This document shows, one piece after another, positions 1 to 6,339 of a stretch of DNA of 13,679 nucleotides (position 1 is the stretch's first letter; every line of letters starts with the position of its first letter). The stretch is from Nitrospinota bacterium. GTDB lineage: Bacteria; Nitrospinota; Nitrospinia; Nitrospinales; VA-1. The stretch lies in the NCBI GenBank assembly GCA_022567815.1, contig JADFGI010000039.1, forward strand, positions 1 to 13,679, written 5' to 3'. Below the pieces are notes generated by a model. The model saw only the letters and a list, made by a program, of their open reading frames with translations, was not told the DNA's origin and did not search any database. The position numbers and the translations under genes were made by a program.

Positions 1-154
1 TTTTATTCCCCCCGCACCGGGGGGAGGTGATGCGGGGCAGACGTGCGTTTCGCTCACGAGCCCCAAAAAAACGTTACATAGCGTGAGCAAACTCGCCCTC
101 CGCGGAGGAGCCATCGTCACGCTGGCTGCTTGCGGCGGGGTCGTTCATTGGGCA
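1..154. repeat. Repeat-module region downstream of the copper protein gene
   Basis: This stretch has no convincing gene. It holds a perfect hairpin at 8-24 (CCCCCCG, loop CAC, CGGGGGG) followed by AGG. It also has a segment at 46-65 (TTCGCTCACGAGCCCC core) that recurs in the repeat copies near 1760 and 9072, and a 30-bp element at 81-110 whose inverted copy lies at 2954-2983. The mixture of modules shared with the other intergenic regions marks it as part of the dispersed palindromic repeat system of this genome. The hairpin is not followed by a T-run on either strand, so a simple intrinsic terminator is not supported. Confidence 0.6.
81..110 (+). repeat. 30-bp inverted repeat, left arm
   Basis: By direct reading this segment matches the reverse complement of 2954-2983 at 28 of 30 bases. 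It contains the 12-bp palindrome CCTCCGCGGAGG at 98-109. The two arms face each other across the copper protein, TlpA-like and SPOR genes. It looks like a member of the dispersed palindromic repeat family, not a transposon end, because no transposase is nearby. Confidence 0.7.
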
Positions 155-844
155 TCATTTTTTCGATATTTGTGGCGTGACGTCCGAAAAGTCAAAATTG
201 ATCTCGGTAACGCCCTCCCCAACCTGCACCGTCTGGCTCTTGCTTCCCAAAATTTCGTGCCAGGCGTTGATGGTGTATTTTCCCGGCGGAAGGTTGGGAA
301 TCTCGAAGGTTCCTTCTTGACCTGAAATATCAAAAAAGGAATTATCCGTAACGATGATCCATGCGGTCATCCACCAATGCAGGTCGCACTCGACTTTTAT
401 GATTTCAGGCTCCTCAAATTCCTGCTCATAATCATCTTGGTTGGGTAAAAACATGATATTGACAGGGTCGTTGTCAAAAGAATAGGTGTGAAGGTTGTGA
501 TTGATTGGATCACTGGAATGAATTTTGAGTTCCGAATCCTTCATCATGGCCATCACATGTGGCACGTAGCGGCAATTTTTCTGGTCAAATGTATATTTCC
601 CTGGAGTGCCACCGAGATTTTTCCCTTCGACCGAAACCACCACATTTTCCAATTTTTTATCATTTACCAGCATTTTTTCGTTCGGGACTTCCGGCCCGCA
701 GGCTTTTTTAAATTTGCCTGTTTTGAAGGACTTGGGAAGTTTGACCTCGGCTGAGTAAGTGATTTTACCTTTTAGGGTGCCGGATAAGGCAAGACCGGGA
801 TACAGAATTATGATGAGAATGGAAATTAAAAATCTGGGCATCAT
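155..844 (-). CDS. Exported cupredoxin-like copper protein with a carboxypeptidase-regulatory-like tail
   Basis: This is probably a periplasmic or surface mononuclear copper protein. Residues 1-21 form a signal peptide (two Met, a short basic start, a long Ile/Leu stretch, then ALS before Gly). A cupredoxin-like core spans roughly 25-170. The candidate copper ligands are His116 or His119 (HNLH motif) and the cluster Cys153-x2-His156-x2-Met159. Cys49 and Cys91 could form a disulfide. Residues 176-220 (GTFEIPNLPPGKYTINAWHE) resemble the beta-sandwich of carboxypeptidase-regulatory-like domains. This architecture occurs in proteins often labelled plastocyanin-like or methylamine-utilization-like; I cannot assign an electron partner. 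It lies divergent to the TlpA-like gene, and a copper/thiol periplasmic pairing is plausible but inferred. The ATG at 844 was chosen because it gives a complete signal peptide; no strong Shine-Dalgarno sequence is visible. The stop is TGA at 155-157. Confidence 0.8.
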   Translation of the reverse strand: MMPRFLISILIIILYPGLALSGTLKGKITYSAEVKLPKSFKTGKFKKACGPEVPNEKMLVNDKKLENVVVSVEGKNLGGTPGKYTFDQKNCRYVPHVMAMMKDSELKIHSSDPINHNLHTYSFDNDPVNIMFLPNQDDYEQEFEEPEIIKVECDLHWWMTAWIIVTDNSFFDISGQEGTFEIPNLPPGKYTINAWHEILGSKSQTVQVGEGVTEINFDFSDVTPQISKK

Positions 845-885
845 GTCGAAATGTATAATTTTTCAGGTTTTAGGGCTTATCTGTC

Positions 886-891
886 ATTATA
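886..891 (-). promoter_or_regulatory. Possible -10 element for the copper protein gene
   Basis: A perfect TATAAT reads on the minus strand about 42 bases upstream of the copper protein start. No convincing -35 box is seen at 16-18 bases spacing, and the region is AT-rich, so this may be chance. Confidence 0.25.
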
Positions 892-977
892 ATAACAAAT
901 AGATCATGCCATGTGGAGAGCAAATTCTTAAAAATATATAATATTGACCAGGAAAGGAAAATTCTCTGCTAAGCAAT

Positions 978-1013
978 GGTTTAGACTAATAATTTGGTTT
1001 AAACCAATAATTT
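978..1013. promoter_or_regulatory. 18-bp tandem repeat with 14-bp palindrome, candidate operator
   Basis: Two adjacent 18-bp copies (978-995 and 996-1013) match at 16 of 18 positions. Both begin GGTTTA and end AATAATTT. The second copy completes the perfect palindrome TTGGTTTAAACCAA at 994-1007. It sits between two divergent genes, 134 bases from the copper protein start and about 150 from the TlpA-like start. That position and symmetry suit a dimeric repressor or activator site acting on both genes. No regulator gene lies next to it, so the bound protein is unknown. The rest of the 320-bp divergent spacer (845-1164) is AT-rich, with no other structure I can support. Confidence 0.45.
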
Positions 1014-1164
1014 CACTGTAATGAACGTTGCTTCCAGAGATATTGAAACCGTTTTTTTACCTTCCATATTGGGCTGTCGTATTTTAAGATAATTGTGTAA
1101 AGAGAAATGAGCCCAAAATAAAGAGCCATGAATCGGAATTTTATTCCTTATAAAGGTAAATATC

Positions 1165-1650
1165 ATGCGTAAGATAATGTCTTTTTTAATTCTTATTGCT
1201 TTGTCGGCCAACCCGGTATTTGCGGGGGCGCCCGTTCCTGGGGATAAAGCTCCCAATTTTAGCTTGAGTTCGCTGGCGGGTGAAAAGTTTGTTTTGGACG
1301 CCCTCAAAGGCAAGGTGGTGCTGGTGGGGATGTTTCACATTTGCGTTCCCTGCATGAATCAGGCGATGGAGTTTAACAAGGTGCGGGAAAAAATCAAGTC
1401 GGACAAGTTGGTGGTATTGGGGATCAACACCAACGGAGATTCCAGGGAAGCGGTGGAAGATTATCTGAAAGGATTTCCCCAGGCTGTCAAGTTCCCCTAT
1501 TTGCTGGACCCGGAGATGTCCCTTCACAAGACTTATATTCAAAGGGACATGCCAACAATCCTGATAATCGACAGCGAAGGTATCCTCAAGGCCCGGTCCT
1601 CTGCCGTCGGGGCGGATCAATTGATTCCCTATCTTGAAAAATTAATGTGA
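1165..1650 (+). CDS. Exported TlpA/redoxin-like thiol-disulfide protein
   Basis: This is a thioredoxin-fold protein likely acting in periplasmic disulfide reduction, for example cytochrome c or copper-site maturation. Residues 1-20 are a signal peptide ending PVFA before Gly-Ala. The AhpC/TSA-redoxin start motif PGDKAPNFSL follows at 25-34. The redox pair is Cys60-Val-Pro-Cys63, and the cis-proline typical of the fold is Pro130 (DMPTILI). At 161 residues it is a normal length for a single-domain TlpA/ResA-type protein. The ATG at 1165 is preceded by AAAGGT at good spacing. It is divergent from the copper protein gene, and a shared role in copper or thiol chemistry is inferred from position only. 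CVPC replaces the WCxPC active site of most TlpA proteins (His-Ile precede the first Cys), so redox potential and partner may differ. A peroxiredoxin is less likely because of the CxxC. Confidence 0.85.
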   Translation: MRKIMSFLILIALSANPVFAGAPVPGDKAPNFSLSSLAGEKFVLDALKGKVVLVGMFHICVPCMNQAMEFNKVREKIKSDKLVVLGINTNGDSREAVEDYLKGFPQAVKFPYLLDPEMSLHKTYIQRDMPTILIIDSEGILKARSSAVGADQLIPYLEKLM

Positions 1651-1651
1651 T

Positions 1652-1691
1652 CCCCCCGCCACGCGGGGAGGAACCCCGTTACACGGGGAGG
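1652..1691 (+). repeat. Two tandem 20-bp hairpin repeats with compensatory stem change
   Basis: Two adjacent 20-bp units lie right after the TlpA-like stop codon. The first has stem CCCCGC, loop CAC, stem GCGGGG (1654-1668). The second has stem CCCCGT, loop TAC, stem ACGGGG (1674-1688). Each is followed by AGGAA. The stem-closing pair differs (C-G versus T-A) yet pairing is kept in both. Related hairpins are at 8-24 and, on the other strand, near 8955-8970 and 9141-9156. Their position could block read-through, but no T-run follows. Confidence 0.7.
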
Positions 1692-1767
1692 AAAATTGGG
1701 CCTGACGCTACGCGAGGCCCTGGAAACATACAAGGGGTAGGAAAGGGCACGCTGGGGTCACGAGCCC
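1674..1767 (+). repeat. Dispersed repeat family A, copy 1
   Basis: This is a ~94-bp element starting with the CCCCGT-TAC-ACGGGG hairpin. It continues through an imperfect palindrome at 1698-1720 (GGGCCT arm, AGGCCC arm, with inner CG pairs) and a segment containing ACATACAAGGGGTA, and ends in TCACGAGCCC. The reverse complement of 9072-9156 carries the same modules in the same order with few substitutions and a shorter last spacer. It is a REP-like, non-coding element; the frames open across it give similar peptides only because the DNA is repeated. Confidence 0.8.
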
Positions 1768-1790
1768 ATGAAAATCTTAATAAGCAGAGA

Positions 1791-1856
1791 AAGTTATTGC
1801 CATCCGGGTCCAGCACTAGCATTTGGGTGTCACTTGTGTAGGAACGGTAATAACTT
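1791..1856. repeat. Stem-loop with distant 11-bp arms
   Basis: AAGTTATTGCC at 1791-1801 pairs with GGTAATAACTT at 1846-1856 (10 of 11 Watson-Crick pairs plus one G-T), enclosing 44 bases. It lies between repeat families A and B in the 514-bp non-coding spacer ahead of the SPOR gene. It could be the termini of a small non-autonomous element or the closing stem of a transcript. Nothing in the sequence decides between these. Confidence 0.4.
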
Positions 1857-1870
1857 CCTTTAAAAATGGG

Positions 1871-1953
1871 GAACCGGGTGCTCCCGCTTCACCGAAGTAC
1901 CCGTGCCGGGCATGAGGCAAAGGTGAAATACCACAGGGGCTGGGGGGATTTGT
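1871..1953 (+). repeat. Dispersed repeat family B, copy 1
   Basis: This is an ~83-bp element with the modules GAAGTACCCG, CGGGCATGAG and AAATACCACAGGGG, in the same order and orientation as 7996-8080. An internal hairpin CCCG-TGC-CGGG keeps its stem in the other copy while the loop changes to TTC. The remaining sequence up to the SPOR gene (1954-2164) shows no clear gene. Confidence 0.75.
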
Positions 1954-2164
1954 AAGCTCCCAGTGCTAACGAAGATGGCCGCCCCTACGCAAAGGTCTTT
2001 AAGGGGAACGACAGTTTCATTCCCACCTATAAAATATCCAAATAAAAAAATTAATGTTTATTAAATCAGGGCCGAATAATAAATTTAGGGACTCTTTACT
2101 TTAGTTGGATGAGAATTTTTATCCTCATATTATGCGTGATCTGAAAGTCGCCAAAGGAAACACA

Positions 2165-2953
2165 ATGCCATCCCGGTTTTTTCCAGAAAACTTGTGTGTA
2201 ATATTTGGAATGATTTTGGCTTTAGTGGCAATTTTAAACTGGGGTGACCTGCAAGCGGCGGAGAATGCCAGGGGGGGTATGTCAGAGGCTCTAAAAATTT
2301 CCCCGGTTTCCAGCGCAGGTTATGAGTTGCAGTTGAATTCTTTCAAGGTTAAATCCAACGCGAAAAGATTTTTCGATGGGTTGGTGAAAAAGGGATACAA
2401 ACCTTTCATGGTTTTTGTCCAAATGGACGAACCCTGGTTCAAGGTCCGGTTGGGTCCTTATCCATCCAAAGAAACGGCGGAACGGATAGCGGCGGAAATA
2501 AAGCAAAAATATGGTTTGCCTTCCCTGATTCTTTTAGCAGGGAAAATTCAATCAAGCCCCAATAAGATCTCAAAAACATCCTCCAAACGGGTGGCTCCAG
2601 AAAATGCCGGGAACTCCATCGACGTTGTCATGTCTCAGTTTTTGATATGGCTCAAGGCCTGGCAGAGCAAGCAACTGGATTCGTATTTTTCGTTTTATTC
2701 GCGGAGTTTTGAGAGCGGAGGAAAATCGTTCAAGGATTGGCAGAAGGAGCAGAGTAAATCCCTGGACGAAATTCAGCAGATTAAAGTTGAGATCAATGAC
2801 CTCGAAATGTTGGAAAAAGGGGATACAATTGAAATGTCGTTTATAGAAAATTTTCAATCCAAGTCTTTTTCTGATATTCGGCGAAAATTCCTCGTGTGGA
2901 AAAAGGAAAAAGGAGTTTGGAAAATAATTGTCGAATCCTCTGAACCCGCCTGA
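2165..2953 (+). CDS. Exported SPOR-domain protein with C-terminal NTF2-like domain
   Basis: The product is a 262-residue envelope protein. An N-terminal signal or membrane segment spans about 9-31. A SPOR domain follows at about 52-124 (YELQLNSF, an inner helix, then WFKVRLGPYPSKETAERIA), which in characterised proteins binds denuded peptidoglycan. After a polar Lys/Ser linker (127-150), a C-terminal domain at about 153-257 (FLIWLKAWQSKQLDSYFSFYS, then DWQKEQ and VWKIIVE) resembles the NTF2/DUF4440-type or Cds6-like domain seen next to L,D-transpeptidase modules. No transpeptidase catalytic motif is present. The ATG at 2165 was chosen because AAAGGA precedes it by six bases and the hydrophobic segment then begins the protein; in-frame ATGs at 2105 and 2132 would add a hydrophilic leader. 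The role is probably in cell-wall or division-site biology; the exact function is unknown. Confidence 0.75.
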   Translation: MPSRFFPENLCVIFGMILALVAILNWGDLQAAENARGGMSEALKISPVSSAGYELQLNSFKVKSNAKRFFDGLVKKGYKPFMVFVQMDEPWFKVRLGPYPSKETAERIAAEIKQKYGLPSLILLAGKIQSSPNKISKTSSKRVAPENAGNSIDVVMSQFLIWLKAWQSKQLDSYFSFYSRSFESGGKSFKDWQKEQSKSLDEIQQIKVEINDLEMLEKGDTIEMSFIENFQSKSFSDIRRKFLVWKKEKGVWKIIVESSEPA

Positions 2954-2983
2954 CTCCTCCGCGGAGGGCGAACTTGCTCACGC
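2954..2983 (-). repeat. 30-bp inverted repeat, right arm
   Basis: This is the reverse complement of 81-110 with two mismatches, and it includes the palindrome CCTCCGCGGAGG at 2956-2967. It begins immediately after the SPOR gene TGA, so the repeat abuts the coding end exactly. Confidence 0.7.
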
Positions 2984-3010
2984 GGGGCCAGCGAAGCGGG
3001 GATAAAACCC

Positions 3011-3027
3011 CCACAATTTAATTGTGG
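3011..3027. repeat. Perfect 8-bp stem palindrome
   Basis: CCACAATT-T-AATTGTGG is perfectly symmetrical. It lies in the 366-bp gene-free spacer between the SPOR and beta-barrel genes. It may be a protein site or a weak hairpin. It is not followed by a T-run on the plus strand, so I do not call it a terminator. Confidence 0.4.
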
Positions 3028-3138
3028 TAAAATAAAAAAGGATTAAGGGTCCGCAAAGACTAATACAACAAAAACACCCGTACTACAAAAGCTTGCCAAG
3101 GCTCCTTAGAGTCAACCAAAAAAGAAGAGCGTTTAAAT

Positions 3139-3173
3139 TTCCTCCCCACAGCGAGGAAGTCTGTTTTATTACC
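3139..3173 (+). terminator. Weak terminator-like hairpin
   Basis: A stem of TTCCTC and GAGGAA (3139-3144 with 3153-3158, eight-base loop) is followed by a T-rich stretch (GTCTGTTTTATT). The stem is short and only moderately GC-rich. It could end transcription from the SPOR gene about 200 bases downstream of its stop. The remainder of 3028-3319 shows no supported gene; the small open frame at 3093-3311 lacks homology and a ribosome site. Confidence 0.25.
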
Positions 3174-3319
3174 GTGTTGAGTATGCAGTTATTTTATTTC
3201 TCCCGAATAGACATCCAATTTCAAGACGCCAGCGCAAGGCGTGTGCTTGAGTTTGCAGACAATTTTCAGAACAATTGTGAGAGAATTGGGCACGTTCTTG
3301 AATCTCTTTGATTGCCCAC

Positions 3320-4450
3320 ATGACGGTCATCCGCTTCCTTATATTTGTGCTACTTTTTAGTTTTCTTCCATTTAACTCTTGGGCATTCGATTGGGACCTT
3401 GAAGGTCGCGTCAAGGCAGGGAGTTCCTATATTTTTGATTCTCCCTCGAATCATAAAGATTTCGATAGCGAAGCAGAACTGAGACTTGGCTTTTTAGGCA
3501 ATGCCTGGACGCACGAGGATTGGGCGTTGGACTATGAATTGTCCGCCGACGCCAAGCAGGCGGATGGCCCCAGTGTGCAAGCGGGATTGCGCGATGAATC
3601 GGATGTGGATTTCTTTCGCGCCTGGTTGCGGTTTGGCAATGACCGAATGAATATTCGCGGAGGACGGCAGAAAATTCTTTTTGGGGCGGGATTCATCTTT
3701 CGCCCACTGGGGTTTTTTGATACCCGCGATGTCACCGGAGTGGTTCCTGAAACGCGGGGGGTCGATGGCGTGCGTGCCACTTATTTTTTCGACGATACCA
3801 CCTCCATGCAGGGCTGGGTGGTTCCGGGCAGGTTGGAAGATCATTTGATTGCCGGTTTGCGATGGGAGGGATTGATCGCCGGATGGGAAACGGGCGTTGT
3901 GGTTCAATATCATCCGCAGACGGACCTGCAGGATCTGGCGCAATTTTCCCAGGAACTGGTCCAACTGGGCTATCACGTCAAAGGGGAATACAATTTCGCC
4001 TACTGGAACGAAGGGCGGCTGGATATCGAACATAATAAAAACGGCGACCCGTTGCGCTTTGACACGGTGTTGGGGGCCGACTACACCTTTAATGTTGGCG
4101 AAGGCCTCCATTTTCTGGTGGAATATTTCTTGTCGGCTCGTCAGGATGGGTTTACCTTGACCTTCGCAAAAGAGGAACCCACGATTCAGCAGATTGGTTT
4201 CCTGTTTGACATGCCTTATGGCATCGACATCGTTTGGCAGGTGTTCGGACTTTATGACATCGGCGATGGAAGTTTCCAGATCATTCCTCAAATAGAATAT
4301 TCTGTAACCGATCAGGTATTTTTATATTTGCAGGGGCGATGGGGAGGGAGCGTCCAGACAGGGAAAAAAAATGGCAGGCTTTTCAGTAAAACCCCAATTT
4401 TTAACGGGACCGAATCTCTCATAGGATTGACTCTTATCGGTTATTTTTGA
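3320..4450 (+). CDS. Outer-membrane beta-barrel protein (porin/alginate-export-like)
   Basis: The product is a 376-residue protein with a signal peptide (1-22, ending NSWA before Phe-Asp). The mature part is rich in alternating, aromatic-girdled strands, such as DWDLEGRVKAGSSY, LDYELSADAK, FFRAWLRFG and VFLYLQGRWG. It ends in phenylalanine after a final strand (SLIGLTLIGYF), the usual outer-membrane insertion signal. The segments MNIRGGRQKILFGAGFIFRPL and FFDTRDVTG resemble those seen in DUF1302 or alginate-export-type barrels; I cannot choose a named family. The ATG at 3320 gives a clean signal peptide, while a TTG four codons upstream is less likely. The start lacks an obvious ribosome site. 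It is 15 bases upstream of the ABC ATPase gene, so it is probably co-transcribed and may be the outer-membrane partner of that transporter. Confidence 0.8.
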   Translation: MTVIRFLIFVLLFSFLPFNSWAFDWDLEGRVKAGSSYIFDSPSNHKDFDSEAELRLGFLGNAWTHEDWALDYELSADAKQADGPSVQAGLRDESDVDFFRAWLRFGNDRMNIRGGRQKILFGAGFIFRPLGFFDTRDVTGVVPETRGVDGVRATYFFDDTTSMQGWVVPGRLEDHLIAGLRWEGLIAGWETGVVVQYHPQTDLQDLAQFSQELVQLGYHVKGEYNFAYWNEGRLDIEHNKNGDPLRFDTVLGADYTFNVGEGLHFLVEYFLSARQDGFTLTFAKEEPTIQQIGFLFDMPYGIDIVWQVFGLYDIGDGSFQIIPQIEYSVTDQVFLYLQGRWGGSVQTGKKNGRLFSKTPIFNGTESLIGLTLIGYF

Positions 4451-4465
4451 AATGGACGTTGGGCT

Positions 4466-5173
4466 ATGAACAGTATCGTCTCCATAGAAAAGGTGGTTAA
4501 GGTGTACCGGGTGGGCAGTGAAGATTTTACCGCCCTGCATGAAATCAGCCTGGAAATTGAAGCGGGGGCTTTCATGTCGTTTGTCGGCCCTTCCGGCTCC
4601 GGCAAAACCACTCTCCTGAATTTGATCGGCGGGCTGGATCAACCGACGTCAGGAAGCATCTTTTTTAAGAATGTCAAATTGGGCGAATTGAACCGGACGG
4701 CCCTGGCGGAATACCGGCGCAAAAACCTGGGGTTCGTTTTTCAAACCTACAATCTTTTGCCCGTGTATTCGGTTTATGAAAATATTTTGTTCCCCCTTCT
4801 GCTGGATGGAAACAAGGAGTCAGCAGTTCGTCAATTGGTTATGGATATGGTAGCAAGCGTGGGGCTGTCTGATCAGATCAAAAAGAGACCCTCCCAGCTT
4901 TCCGGTGGCCAGTGCCAGCGTGTTGCCATCGCAAGGGCGTTGGTAAAAAAACCCGCTTTGATTCTAGCTGACGAACCCACCGCGAATCTGGATGCTGAAA
5001 ATTCCTACCAGATTCTGGAACTGATGCGCGAACTGAACAAGCAATTCAAAGCGGCTTTTGTGTTTTCGACGCATGATGAAAAAGTGACTAAATATGTGAC
5101 CCGCGAAGTGGGTCTGGAAGATGGGCGGGTGTGCTGGGACAAGAGGCGGAACGGTTTCGGGAGTCTTGAATGA
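4466..5173 (+). CDS. ABC transporter ATP-binding protein, LolD/MacB type
   Basis: This is the cytoplasmic ATPase that powers the two FtsX-type permeases encoded downstream. At 235 residues it has the usual length. Walker A is G41-P-S-G-S-G-K-T-T49, the Q-loop lies in VFQTYNLLPVYSVYENI, the signature is LSGGQ at 145-149, Walker B is LILADE at 165-170, and the switch His is His203 in STHD. The VFQTYNLLP and short LNLIGGLDQPTSG segments are typical of the LolD/MacB/FtsE-like exporter branch, not of importers. ATG 4466 follows the barrel gene by 15 bases with only a weak ribosome site. The stop overlaps the next start (ATGA at 5170-5173), suggesting translational coupling. The substrate cannot be read from the ATPase. 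Confidence 0.93.
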   Translation: MNSIVSIEKVVKVYRVGSEDFTALHEISLEIEAGAFMSFVGPSGSGKTTLLNLIGGLDQPTSGSIFFKNVKLGELNRTALAEYRRKNLGFVFQTYNLLPVYSVYENILFPLLLDGNKESAVRQLVMDMVASVGLSDQIKKRPSQLSGGQCQRVAIARALVKKPALILADEPTANLDAENSYQILELMRELNKQFKAAFVFSTHDEKVTKYVTREVGLEDGRVCWDKRRNGFGSLE

Positions 5174-6339
5174 TTTTTAACATCGCCTGGAAAAATTTTT
5201 CCCGTCAGGGAATCCGTGCGGTCTTGAATGTGGTGGTGACCGCTCTCGCCATGATCGCGGTGGTTTTCAATATTTCTCTGTACAACGGATTCCAGGCACA
5301 AACCACCCGCAACATGATTCGTACCGATGTCGCGGGCGGCCATTACCAGGCTCCGGGATTCGATATCCTGTCTCCCACAGAGTGGGAAGATCATTCGCTG
5401 AAAGTCCCCGAGGTTCTTAAAAACCTGCCGCCTTCCCAAAAGGCCGAAGCTCTGGTTCAACAGGGGCAGTTGTTTCCAAACCGCCGTCTTTATCCCGTTC
5501 AATTGCGGGGGATTGATATCAACCAGACCCTGCTGGATTTACCTCTGGAAGGATTGAAGTCCTACAGAGAGAAAGTGGAAGATATCATTCCCGCGGTTCT
5601 TGGAATCAAAATGGCCCAAAAGGCCCACCTGAAAAAAGGTGATACGGCGGTCCTGAAATGGCGGGACCGGTTTGGTGTGGTCGATGCACGTGACTTGTTG
5701 GTCGTGGATGTGGTGACCCTGGTGAACTCGCGGGTTGATGGGGGCGTTCTATGGTTACGCCTGGATCACCTGCAAGACATGACGCAAAGGCCCGATGAAG
5801 TCAGTTGGGTGGCGGTTGCGGAATATCAGGGGCCGGTGCAGGGAATAGAGTTTCAAACGGTGGATGAATTGATCTCCGATATTCTGAACCTGATCAAAAA
5901 CGAACGGCGCTACGGAAAAATATTTTGGGTGATATTAATTTTTCTGTCCGGCATCGGGGTTTTCAATACGCAAATTTTAAACGTATTCAAAAGGCAAAAA
6001 GAAATCGGTACCCTGATGGCGTTTGGAATGACCTCCGCCCAGGTCGTCGGATTATTTACCCTGGAAGGAAGCATGGCGGCACTGTTGTCAGTTGTTGTCG
6101 CCCTGGTTCTGGGAACGCTATTGTTTACCTGGTTTCAAAGCGTGGGGCTGGACATTTCCCATTTAAGCGAATCGACCATCCCGGTGAATGAAAACATCCT
6201 GCTGGACATTCATCCAGGCGAGGTGGTTTCCACAATGATAATTATCGTTTGCATCATGGTTCTGGTCTCCTGGTTGCCGGTGCGAAAGATAACGCGTCTG
6301 GACCCTACATTGGCTTTGAGGGGGAGGGCGATCACATGA
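5170..6339 (+). CDS. ABC transporter permease, FtsX/MacB type (first)
   Basis: The 389-residue inner-membrane protein has the four-helix exporter layout. The first membrane segment is at about 16-38. A large periplasmic core (about 45-245) begins with TTRNMIRTDVAGGHYQ. Three C-terminal segments follow near 252-272, 300-320 and 352-372, with the cytoplasmic coupling helix KRQKEIGTLMAFGMTSAQV between the second and third. The tail LDPTLALRG is the usual end of FtsX-family permeases. CGGGAG lies seven bases before the ATG, which overlaps the ATPase stop. Its own TGA overlaps the start of the next permease. Two unlike permeases with one ATPase is the LolCDE arrangement. The substrate is unknown, and lipoprotein or lipid extraction is the family-based guess. 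Confidence 0.88.
   Translation: MIFNIAWKNFSRQGIRAVLNVVVTALAMIAVVFNISLYNGFQAQTTRNMIRTDVAGGHYQAPGFDILSPTEWEDHSLKVPEVLKNLPPSQKAEALVQQGQLFPNRRLYPVQLRGIDINQTLLDLPLEGLKSYREKVEDIIPAVLGIKMAQKAHLKKGDTAVLKWRDRFGVVDARDLLVVDVVTLVNSRVDGGVLWLRLDHLQDMTQRPDEVSWVAVAEYQGPVQGIEFQTVDELISDILNLIKNERRYGKIFWVILIFLSGIGVFNTQILNVFKRQKEIGTLMAFGMTSAQVVGLFTLEGSMAALLSVVVALVLGTLLFTWFQSVGLDISHLSESTIPVNENILLDIHPGEVVSTMIIIVCIMVLVSWLPVRKITRLDPTLALRGRAIT

Noticed and set aside
8..24. Intrinsic terminator for the copper protein gene
   Set aside because: The strong hairpin lies about 130 bases beyond the stop and is followed on the minus strand by AATAAAA, not a U-run.
1652..1691. Possible start of a CRISPR array (two regular repeats)
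   Set aside because: The 20-bp units are directly adjacent with no spacers, and no cas gene is present.
1647..1841. Short open frame giving a peptide with RYTGRKIGPDATRGP
   Set aside because: A similar peptide appears at 9043-9270 on the other strand only because both lie on repeat family A. There is no ribosome site, and the DNA has palindromes and not coding character.
2105..2164. Upstream ATG for the SPOR protein
   Set aside because: It would put a charged 20-residue leader before the signal segment; ATG 2165 has AAAGGA at ideal spacing.
3093..3311. Small plus-strand open frame before the beta-barrel gene
   Set aside because: No ribosome site, no recognisable domain, and it ends inside the barrel gene's upstream region; likely chance.
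3308..3319. TTG start four codons upstream of the beta-barrel ATG
   Set aside because: ATG 3320 already begins a complete signal peptide, and the TTG has no better ribosome site.
3494..4291. Long open frame antisense to the beta-barrel gene
   Set aside because: Shadow of a real gene; the peptide has no family features, while the sense frame has a signal peptide and a C-terminal Phe.
6249..6335. Upstream extension of the second permease frame
   Set aside because: It overlaps the C-terminal coding part of the first permease. ATG 6336 has GGGGAGGG and an ATGA overlap as at the previous junction.
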